Shown here: positions 1 through 5,472 of the stretch, in pieces
How positions within the stretch are numbered: position 1 is the first letter of the stretch
Layout of the letters: each line of letters begins with the position of its first letter
NCBI GenBank assembly: GCA_009779045.1
Contig: WREZ01000092.1
Location: 1 to 5,755, forward strand
DNA length: 5,755 nt
Source: Candidatus Bathycorpusculum sp.
GTDB taxonomy: Archaea; Thermoproteota; Bathyarchaeia; Bathyarchaeales; Bathycorpusculaceae
Direction: 5' to 3'
Translations under genes and position numbers: made by a program
Notes under the pieces: model-generated
The model's input: the letters and a program-made list of their open reading frames with translations, nothing else
Told to the model about the DNA's origin: nothing
Database searches by the model: none

Positions 1-531
1 AATGCAGTAAAGATCGGGTCAATAGGTGTACCTTTACCGGGTACGGATGCGCGGATTGTGGATTTAGAAACGGGAGGCAAAGTGCTAACTGTCGGTAAAT
101 TAGGTGAATTATCTGTTAGGGGTCCACAGGTAATGCGTGGGTACTGGCAAAGGTTAGAGGAAACAGCTCAAGTTCTAAGTGATGACGGATGGTTGTTAAC
201 AGGGGATATTGCATATGTGGATAAGCAGGGTTATTTTTTTATTGTAAATCGTAAAAAAGACCTAATAAAATACAAAGATTACAGCATCTATCCAAGAGAG
301 CTTGAAGAAATTCTACATAAACATCCAGCTGTAAAACTTTGCACAGTCATTGGTAAACCAGACAAGTTAACAGGTGAGGTCCCTAAAGCGTTTGTGGTGC
401 TAAAAGAGGATACAAAAATAACAAATGAAGAATTATTAGAATTTACCAACAGCAAAATTGCATCGTATAAAGCCATAAAAGAAATAGAAATCTGCCAAAA
501 ATTACCAAAAACCTCAGCAGACAAAATTTAA
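1..531 (+). CDS. AMP-forming acyl-CoA synthetase, C-terminal part (5' end outside window)
   Basis: This is the C-terminal portion of an adenylate-forming acyl-CoA synthetase (ANL superfamily), which activates a carboxylic acid with ATP and transfers the acyl group to CoA. The frame is open from base 1, so the start lies outside. Visible in order are the end of the large domain (GSIGVPLPGTDARIVD, then GELSVRGPQVMRGYW), the GWLLTGDI motif whose Asp (205-207) contacts ribose, the hinge stretch NRKKDLIK (247-270), the small-domain motif YPRELEEIL, and the end motif LPKTSADKI. The catalytic A10 lysine is at 523-525. Oddities: the A8 glycine is Asp (277-279), the glycine before the catalytic Lys is Asp (520-522), and translation stops immediately after KI. 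Reading through that TAA gives KHTLKP and another stop, matching the usual family ending. The acyl substrate cannot be told. It may be functional but slightly truncated, or a decaying gene. It converges with the acetyltransferase gene. Confidence 0.88.
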   Translation, partial: NAVKIGSIGVPLPGTDARIVDLETGGKVLTVGKLGELSVRGPQVMRGYWQRLEETAQVLSDDGWLLTGDIAYVDKQGYFFIVNRKKDLIKYKDYSIYPRELEEILHKHPAVKLCTVIGKPDKLTGEVPKAFVVLKEDTKITNEELLEFTNSKIASYKAIKEIEICQKLPKTSADKI

Positions 532-548
532 AAACATACATTAAAACC
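519..548 (-). terminator. Possible T-rich terminator for the acetyltransferase gene
   Basis: Read on the minus strand, this stretch holds three T runs (GGTTTT, GTTTTT, ATTTTG) about 75-105 bases beyond the stop of the acetyltransferase. That suits archaeal oligo-T termination. It overlaps the end of the converging synthetase gene. The call rests on base runs only. Confidence 0.25.
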
Positions 549-622
549 ATAATTACACGCAACAAAACACCAACAAATAGGTTTTACAAAGTTAAGTTTA
601 ATTCAACAGTAAACATGGGGTG
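532..622. other. Convergent intergenic region with short inverted repeat
   Basis: This gap separates two converging genes. The left part to about 590 is strongly A/C-rich and the right part turns G/T-rich. AAAACCATAA at 543-552 is the exact reverse complement of TTATGGTTTT at 623-632, which is the stop end of the acetyltransferase gene, so both sides of the gap carry Lys-Pro-stop in their own reading direction. The arms are about 70 bases apart, too far for an ordinary terminator hairpin. No gene is visible here. Confidence 0.5.
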
Positions 623-1261
623 TTATGGTTTTTTGTTTAGACCGTTTTGGAAGAGTTCTAAGTATTTGCCAATGTGGTAGCCGTCTGCTAAGCCGTGGTT
701 TATGTGGATAGATACGGGAAGCCATTTTTTGTTTTCGTGCTCAAAGAATCTTCCAAAAGCAATTTTTGGAATACTTTCCTTACCGCCTATATTTTTTTCA
801 TGTCTAAAACTGGTAAAGCTAAACCATGGAAGAGTAGTATAATGTATAACATCAACCCGTTTAGCATCCTCATAGTTAACTTTTAAACCGGAAGTCTTTT
901 GGACTTGTGCAATTTGAGCAGCCGCGTTTTTTTGAAACACCTCAAAATCTTCAGTGTATTCAAAGAGAGCAAATCCAAACGAGTTATCTGACCGTCCAAT
1001 AGTAGTACTAGCATGAATCCGGTCAAAAAGCCAAATATCTTCATCAATTAGTCGATAACGAAAATTTTCAATCTGATTAACCGCCTTAATAGACTCAAAC
1101 ATGTAATACACAAAAAAAGAACGCCCCAACCGCTTACAAGACTCATAAGCCATCGTACAATCCACATTAGATGTTACACCAAAATAAGGATCATCACATC
1201 TACCAAAATGCTCAAAATACTCACGCCTAGACCACGTTTGGAAGTTAACCTTAGTTTTCAT
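623..1261 (-). CDS. CatA-like O-acetyltransferase (chloramphenicol acetyltransferase family)
   Basis: This is a full-length 212-residue member of the chloramphenicol acetyltransferase family (PF00302; classical enzymes are about 213-220 residues), trimeric cytosolic enzymes that move acetyl from acetyl-CoA to a hydroxyl group. The N-terminal WSRREYF (10-16) matches the family WxR motif, with Arg12 in place of the structural Arg18. PWFSFTSF (145-152) is the conserved PWxSFTSF segment carrying the transition-state Ser (Ser148). INHGLADGYH (187-196) is the active-site motif HHxxxDG with His189 catalytic and Asp193 structural, but Asn188 replaces the first His. That variant suits the broader CatA-like group, so chloramphenicol may not be the real substrate. 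The ATG at 1261 fits the usual N-terminus; only a weak TGAG-type ribosome site precedes it. It is transcribed divergently from the ABC exporter operon. Its coding strand drifts from G/T-rich at the start to A/C-rich at the end. Confidence 0.9.
   Translation of the reverse strand: MKTKVNFQTWSRREYFEHFGRCDDPYFGVTSNVDCTMAYESCKRLGRSFFVYYMFESIKAVNQIENFRYRLIDEDIWLFDRIHASTTIGRSDNSFGFALFEYTEDFEVFQKNAAAQIAQVQKTSGLKVNYEDAKRVDVIHYTTLPWFSFTSFRHEKNIGGKESIPKIAFGRFFEHENKKWLPVSIHINHGLADGYHIGKYLELFQNGLNKKP
627..640 (+). terminator. Possible oligo-T terminator for the acyl-CoA synthetase
   Basis: A T-rich run on the + strand (GGTTTTTTGTTTAG) lies about 100 bases past the synthetase stop, inside the 3' end of the opposing gene. 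Archaeal RNA polymerase often terminates at T-rich tracts without a hairpin. Only the tract itself is visible, and T-rich tracts are common in DNA of this composition. Confidence 0.25.
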
Positions 1262-1291
1262 TAAATCTCAAATACTGTTAAACACTTATGC

Positions 1292-1299
1292 CTTAAAAA
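1292..1299 (-). promoter_or_regulatory. Possible TATA box of the acetyltransferase gene
   Basis: On the minus strand TTTTTAAG is preceded by the A-rich GATGAAAA, resembling an archaeal BRE plus TATA box. Its centre is about 35 bases before the ATG, which would give a start of transcription near 1270 and a leader of roughly 10 bases. This fits, but the match is generic in AT-rich DNA. Confidence 0.3.
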
Positions 1300-1310
1300 T
1301 TTTCATCAAT

Positions 1311-1322
1311 TTTTCCGGAAAA
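1311..1322. repeat. 12-base perfect palindrome TTTTCCGGAAAA
   Basis: TTTTCCGGAAAA equals its own reverse complement and lies just upstream of the putative TATA box of the acetyltransferase gene, about 50 bases before its start codon. The position suits an activator or repressor site. The CCGG core stands out in AT-rich surroundings. Function is inferred from position and symmetry only. Confidence 0.5.
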
Positions 1323-1372
1323 GACACTTGTTTAGAAAGTTAGATATTTTGTTGTCCTATTTGTGGGTACTT

Positions 1373-1392
1373 TTGTTATAAATCAATAACAA
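1373..1392. repeat. 20-base inverted repeat (TTGTTAT-6-ATAACAA), candidate operator
   Basis: Two perfect 7-base arms, TTGTTAT at 1373-1379 and ATAACAA at 1386-1392, flank six bases. The size and symmetry are typical of a site for a dimeric helix-turn-helix regulator. It also covers a TATA-like TTATAAAT (1376-1383), so binding could block a promoter. No regulator is encoded in the window, and a small hairpin with no role is the alternative. Confidence 0.5.
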
Positions 1393-1470
1393 CAGGTAGC
1401 ATATTGTTTGAGGCGTGTTTATTTTACTATTTTTTGAGGGTTTTCCTTGTAGAAATTAGTTGGTGTGCCG

Positions 1471-1484
1471 TTATATCATATATA
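1471..1484 (+). promoter_or_regulatory. Possible TATA box of the ABC exporter operon
   Basis: TTATATCATATATA is the best TATA-like sequence before the operon. Archaeal transcription usually begins about 25 bases past the box, here near 1503-1507. That is downstream of the first possible ATG (1492) and just before the ATG at 1516. Another TATA-like sequence at 1376-1383 could instead give a leader of about 100 bases. Confidence 0.4.
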
Positions 1485-1515
1485 GGCGTTTATGTCAAGT
1501 GAGAGTGGTCATGTT

Positions 1516-2217
1516 ATGCCGTTGATAGAGTTTAAGAGTGTAAAGAAAGAGTATACTGTGGGTGATGTTAGAATCGCGGCGCTTGAGGATTGTTCTTTTT
1601 CGGTTGATAAAGGGGAGTTGGCTGTTATTCTTGGGCCAAGTGGGGCGGGGAAGACGACTATATTGAATTTGCTGGGTGGTATGGATAGTCCAAGTGGGGG
1701 TTGTATTTTTGTGGATGATAAGGGAATTCATGAGTATAGTAAGAAGCAGCTTGTAGAGTATAGGCGTAAGAGTATTGGTTTTGTTTTTCAGTTTTATAAT
1801 CTTGTGGGTAATTTGACGGCTCTTGAGAATGTAGAGCTTGCTTGTCAGATATGTCCTGATTCGTTTAGTCCTAGAGTTATTTTAGAGCAGGTGGGTTTGT
1901 CTGAGAGGGTGGATAATTTTCCGTCGCAGTTGTCGGGTGGGGAGCAGCAGCGTGTTGCTATTGCGAGGGCTATAGCTAAGAATCCGAAGATTCTTTTGTG
2001 TGATGAGCCTACTGGTGCGTTGGATAGTGATACTGGGCAGCGTATTATTGCTTTGTTGCAGAAGACTTGTAAAGAAATGAACATGACAACTGTTTTAATT
2101 ACTCATAATTCTGTTATTGCAGAGATCGCAGATAAGGTTATCAGGGTAAAGAATGGTACTGTAAAAAGTGTGACTGTGAATAAGCAGCCTAAAAAAGCCG
2201 ATGAGATTGTGTGGTGA
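1516..2217 (+). CDS. ABC transporter ATP-binding protein (MacB/LolD type)
   Basis: This is the cytoplasmic ATPase of a type VII (MacB/LolD/FtsE-like) ABC system, which powers the permease encoded next. All nucleotide-binding motifs are intact: Walker A GPSGAGKT (1633-1656), Q-loop Gln in FVFQFYN (1789-1791), signature LSGGEQQ (1930-1950), Walker B ILLCDEP with its catalytic Glu (2005-2007), D-loop ALD (2017-2025) and switch His in ITHN (2104-2106). Length is 233 residues from this start, normal for the family. An in-frame ATG at 1492 would add eight residues (MSSESGHV). I prefer 1516 because [12 protein letters not shown] is where homologues begin and because the nearest TATA box predicts transcription starting after 1492. 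Neither ATG has a good Shine-Dalgarno match. The gene ends in TGGTGA, which also forms a GGTGA ribosome site for the permease, and the two frames overlap by 17 bases. Its coding strand is strongly G/T-rich. Confidence 0.94.
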   Translation: MPLIEFKSVKKEYTVGDVRIAALEDCSFSVDKGELAVILGPSGAGKTTILNLLGGMDSPSGGCIFVDDKGIHEYSKKQLVEYRRKSIGFVFQFYNLVGNLTALENVELACQICPDSFSPRVILEQVGLSERVDNFPSQLSGGEQQRVAIARAIAKNPKILLCDEPTGALDSDTGQRIIALLQKTCKEMNMTTVLITHNSVIAEIADKVIRVKNGTVKSVTVNKQPKKADEIVW

Positions 2218-5200
2218 AATTGTTATATCCTTACTCTATAAAAATACCTTGCTAAAAATTAAGAAGTCTTTGGGTAGGTATATTTCGCTTTTAATTATTA
2301 TTATGGTAGGGGTAGGGTTCTATGCGGGAATTCAAATGACTGCTCCTAATGTCATGGCAGTAGCTGATACCTATTATAGTGATTATAAGCTTATGGATTT
2401 TAAAATTGTTAGTTCCATGGGGTTAACAGATGATGATGTAATTGCGTTAAAGCAGTTAGATAATGTATGTGATGTGGTTCCAAGTTATTCTTTGGATGTT
2501 CAAAGCAGTGGTGGACATGCGATTCGTGTTCATGCTATTGAGGAAAAAGTGAACATTGTAAAGTTGGTGGAGGGGCGGATGCCTCTTTTTGATTTGGAAT
2601 GTGTTGCGGATTGTAGGAGTTATAAAATTGGGGATATAATTGAAATAGCAGAGGATGATGTGGAGGATAAGCTTGAAAATAGGGTTTTTACGGTTGTTGG
2701 TTTAGTTGAATCTGTTTTATATTTAGCTGAAGACTATGGCAGTACAACTGTTGGAAATGGTAAATTATATTCGTTTATTTTTATAAATAAGGGTAATTTT
2801 GTTTTAGATGTATATATCGAAATTTATGTTCTCGCTAAAATCAATGATGCCATAGCGTATTCAGATGAGTACAAAGCGTTGGCAGTAAAACTTGAGAATG
2901 TGCTTAATGAAAAAAAGTCTGAGAGAGAAAGCGCTAGGTATTATCAAATATATAATGATGCCAAGGAACTTATTGAGGAGAAGGAGGCGGAGTTAAATTC
3001 TGAGAAGGTGAAAGCTGAAAAAGAATTTTATGATGCAAAAAAAGAGTTAGATACAAACTATAAAAAGTTACAAGACGGCAAAAACGAGTTAGCAGAAAAT
3101 GAGGCAGCACTCGCTGAGACTATTAGAGAGAAAAATGTAGAGTTTGATTTAGCAAAACAAAAAATTGCATATGCTTGGGAAGAAATTAGTTTTGCACTAT
3201 CAGAGGCAGGTATAACTCAAGAAGAGATAATTATAATAATTGACGCGTTGGAGGCAGCTATATTCGATCTGAAGGTGTATCTGGATAGTTTACCCGTTGA
3301 CAGTCCAGAGTATATTGAGGTTAACGCTGCAATTGTGCAATATGAAGAAAAGTTAGAGGGGTTAAAGCAGTTAAAAAGTGCTATTGACGTTTTAAGTGAA
3401 CAAGAAAAGCAGTTAAACGATGGAATTGCCATCTTCAATGCGGAAATGGAAAAAGCCAAAAAAGAGTTAGAGAACGCAAAAGCTGAAATTGTTTCTAATG
3501 AGAAGAAATTAAATGAGGGGTATAAAGAGTATTATGATAATCTTGTAAAATTCAATACAGAAATAGCTGATGCGAAAAAACAAATTGAAGATGCAAAAGG
3601 GGAGCTTTTAGATTTAGAGCAGCCGGTGTGGTATATTTCTGGTCGAACAGCTGCTGTTGGTTATTCAGAGTTAGAGAGTAGTATTCAAATTGTAGCTATT
3701 GTGGCCACGGTTTTTCCGCTTTTTTTTATTTTAATTGCTATGCTTATGACGTCAAATTCAATGGCTCGTATGATAACAGAGGAACGCGGGGAGTTAGGTA
3801 CGTTAACTTCTTTAGGGTATACGGATAAAAGTATTGTTTTTACGTATTTGTTGTATGTTTTGTCTGCTTCAGGGTTTGGTGCGGTTATAGGTTTTTTTAT
3901 TGGCTGCAGGATTATACCCGTTCTTATATGGGATAATTTTGTCTATATTTTTCCACCGTTAGTATTGCAATATAACATGCGAACTTTTGGGATTATTTTA
4001 GCGATTACTTTTGCAGTTATGGCTGCTGTTACAGTGATTACCTGTAGACGCGAGTTGAAGCAAAAACCAGCTGCTTTACTGCGTCCACTTCCTCCAAAGC
4101 AGGGGCAACAAATATTTCTTGAAAAAATTAGCTTTTTATGGAAAAAACTTTCCTTTACGTGGAAAATCACAATGCGAAACATGTTTAGATACAAAAAACG
4201 TGCCTTCATGACCATAGTAGGCATAGCAGGATGTGCTGCCCTACTGCTTGTCGCCTTTGGAATATATGACGGCATGAGCGGCATTGCACAAAAACAATAC
4301 GGCGACATCATACAATACGACAACATGCTTATACTAAAAAATGAAACCCAAACAATAAACAATGAATTAAAAACGTTACTTGACACACAACAAATTGTAG
4401 AACCCCTATTAATTAAACAAAGCGCATGTAAAGTGGAAATAGACCAAAAACTATTAGATGCCTTTTTAATTGTGCCACAAAAAAATGACCTGTTTGAAAA
4501 ATATTTTAACCTTAAAAACACAACACACAAAAAAAATATAACTCTAAACAATAACGACGTTATAATAACGCAGAGAATCGCCACGGTATACAACTTGAAA
4601 AATGGCGACACCCTCACCCTTAAAGATACAAACAATAACCTATACAATTTGACAATAACAGATGTTGCAGAAAATTACATATCAAACTACATATACATAG
4701 ACACGCCAACCTATGAAAAAATATTTGAAAACACTGCAAAATTCAACACTATTGTTTCAAAACACGGTGCAATAACAGAAAAAGAAGAAACAATATTAGC
4801 TGAAAACTTGATAGATAGCGGATATGTAATCAACGTGTTTTTCACAAACGATACCGTAGAAAATGCTCGTGAAAGCGTCAACAGACTAAGCGGCGTAATT
4901 ATACTAGTAATAATTGTCGCCTCAATTCTAGCCATAGTAGTACTGTATAATTTAACAGCCATTAATATAAGTGAAAGAACCCGTGAAGTTGCCACACTCA
5001 AAGTACTAGGCTTTCGCGACAGCGAAACAAACGCCTACATATACCGCGAAGCAATCATACTAACACTAATCAGCATAACCATAGGCATGATCCTAGGAGC
5101 AGCACTACACCGATTTGTATTAGAACTTATCGAAATCAACGCCATATCCCTATACAAAAACATAAAATGGACCAGCTTTATCATGGCCAGCACAATAACC

Positions 5201-5287
5201 ATGACAATAACAGGCGTCATGCAAATAATAATCTACTTCAAACTCAAAAAAATCGACATGATAGAATCCCTAAAAAGCACAGAATAA
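2201..5287 (+). CDS. Large FtsX-type ABC transporter permease with extracytoplasmic coiled coil
   Basis: This 1028-residue membrane protein is the partner of the preceding ATPase. Visible in order are TM1 (about 28-50, LLIIIMVGVGFYAG), a first extracytoplasmic domain (50-225), a Glu/Lys/Ala-rich coiled coil (about 226-473, with a hinge near LPVDSPEY), and a first FtsX domain with membrane segments near 492-515, 539-572 and 593-615. Then come a basic linker (about 640-668), TM5 (669-692), a second extracytoplasmic domain and a second FtsX domain (896-923, 951-972, about 992-1015). The cytoplasmic loops ERGELGTLTSLGYTD and ERTREVATLKVLGFRD are the coupling loops typical of both halves. Such proteins export compounds or pass mechanical force across the membrane; the cargo is unknown. 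ATG 2201 overlaps the ATPase gene and has no ribosome site, whereas GGTGA (2213-2217) sits seven bases before an ATA (2225) that would give ATA-SLLYKNT, a family-like N-terminus. Codon choice changes abruptly near 4100-4170. Confidence 0.93.
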   Translation: MRLCGEIVISLLYKNTLLKIKKSLGRYISLLIIIMVGVGFYAGIQMTAPNVMAVADTYYSDYKLMDFKIVSSMGLTDDDVIALKQLDNVCDVVPSYSLDVQSSGGHAIRVHAIEEKVNIVKLVEGRMPLFDLECVADCRSYKIGDIIEIAEDDVEDKLENRVFTVVGLVESVLYLAEDYGSTTVGNGKLYSFIFINKGNFVLDVYIEIYVLAKINDAIAYSDEYKALAVKLENVLNEKKSERESARYYQIYNDAKELIEEKEAELNSEKVKAEKEFYDAKKELDTNYKKLQDGKNELAENEAALAETIREKNVEFDLAKQKIAYAWEEISFALSEAGITQEEIIIIIDALEAAIFDLKVYLDSLPVDSPEYIEVNAAIVQYEEKLEGLKQLKSAIDVLSEQEKQLNDGIAIFNAEMEKAKKELENAKAEIVSNEKKLNEGYKEYYDNLVKFNTEIADAKKQIEDAKGELLDLEQPVWYISGRTAAVGYSELESSIQIVAIVATVFPLFFILIAMLMTSNSMARMITEERGELGTLTSLGYTDKSIVFTYLLYVLSASGFGAVIGFFIGCRIIPVLIWDNFVYIFPPLVLQYNMRTFGIILAITFAVMAAVTVITCRRELKQKPAALLRPLPPKQGQQIFLEKISFLWKKLSFTWKITMRNMFRYKKRAFMTIVGIAGCAALLLVAFGIYDGMSGIAQKQYGDIIQYDNMLILKNETQTINNELKTLLDTQQIVEPLLIKQSACKVEIDQKLLDAFLIVPQKNDLFEKYFNLKNTTHKKNITLNNNDVIITQRIATVYNLKNGDTLTLKDTNNNLYNLTITDVAENYISNYIYIDTPTYEKIFENTAKFNTIVSKHGAITEKEETILAENLIDSGYVINVFFTNDTVENARESVNRLSGVIILVIIVASILAIVVLYNLTAINISERTREVATLKVLGFRDSETNAYIYREAIILTLISITIGMILGAALHRFVLELIEINAISLYKNIKWTSFIMASTITMTITGVMQIIIYFKLKKIDMIESLKSTE
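2213..2217 (+). promoter_or_regulatory. Shine-Dalgarno GGTGA overlapping the ATPase stop codon
   Basis: GGTGA matches the complement of the archaeal 16S rRNA 3' end (ATCACCTCC). It contains the TGA stop of the ATPase gene, which fits coupled translation. It lies after ATG 2201 but seven bases before the in-frame ATA at 2225, so it argues for initiation near 2225 rather than at 2201. Confidence 0.5.
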
Positions 5288-5395
5288 CACCACCAACAAC
5301 ACAAAGTCATAATCCAATATAACACCTTAAACATAACAACAATAAAACACCACATCAATTATGAGCAATTAAAAGATAAATAACAGATAGAACAG
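5288..5395. other. A/C-rich spacer between the permease gene and tRNA-Thr
   Basis: No gene is visible in these bases. The + strand is very poor in G and continues the A/C-rich composition of the permease 3' end. It shares short words such as AAAACACCA (5346-5354) with the 3' flank of the acyl-CoA synthetase (565-573), which may simply reflect the same base bias. Confidence 0.5.
5369..5386 (-). terminator. Possible T-rich terminator of tRNA-Thr
   Basis: On the minus strand a T-rich stretch (TTATTTATCTTTTAATT) begins about 10-15 bases after the CCA end of the tRNA, where archaeal oligo-T termination would be expected. There is no hairpin. The call rests on composition and position. Confidence 0.3.
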
Positions 5396-5472
5396 TGGAG
5401 CCTTCGGCGGGATTTGGACCCGCGACCATTACCTTACCAAGGTAACGCCCCACCGGGCTAGGCTACGAAGGC
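5396..5472 (-). tRNA. tRNA-Thr (anticodon GGU), CCA encoded
   Basis: The minus strand folds into a complete 77-base cloverleaf. The acceptor GCCTTCG/CGAAGGC pairs fully, the D-arm is GCCT/GGGC around a loop containing GG, and the anticodon arm is TTACC/GGTAA with loop TTGGTAA, giving anticodon GGT for threonine codons ACC and ACT. The variable loop is TGGTC and the T-arm GCGGG/CCCGC has loop TCCAAAT. The discriminator is T, usual for archaeal but not bacterial tRNA-Thr, and CCA is encoded. No intron is present. Unusual point: T-loop position 55 is C instead of the nearly universal T. No repeat of the tRNA 3' end was seen in the window, so there is no sign that it has served as an attachment site here. 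Confidence 0.97.

Larger units (their letters stand above)
1262..1515. promoter_or_regulatory. Divergent intergenic control region between acetyltransferase and ABC operon
   Basis: About 250 bases separate the two divergent starts and hold no gene of their own. The + strand switches here from A/C-rich to strongly G/T-rich at about 1310-1330. Visible elements, listed separately, are a TATA-like sequence for each direction, a 12-base perfect palindrome nearer the acetyltransferase and a 20-base palindrome nearer the exporter. Shared regulation of both units is an inference from this arrangement. No regulator gene lies in the window. Confidence 0.55.

Noticed and set aside
695..886. Plus-strand 63-residue frame opposite the acetyltransferase
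   Set aside because: It is antisense to the conserved active-site motifs of the acetyltransferase and shows no features of its own.
3943..4647. Minus-strand 234-residue reading frame opposite the permease
   Set aside because: It lies entirely within the well-supported permease gene, crosses its skew switch, and has no recognisable domain, so it is a shadow of the real frame.
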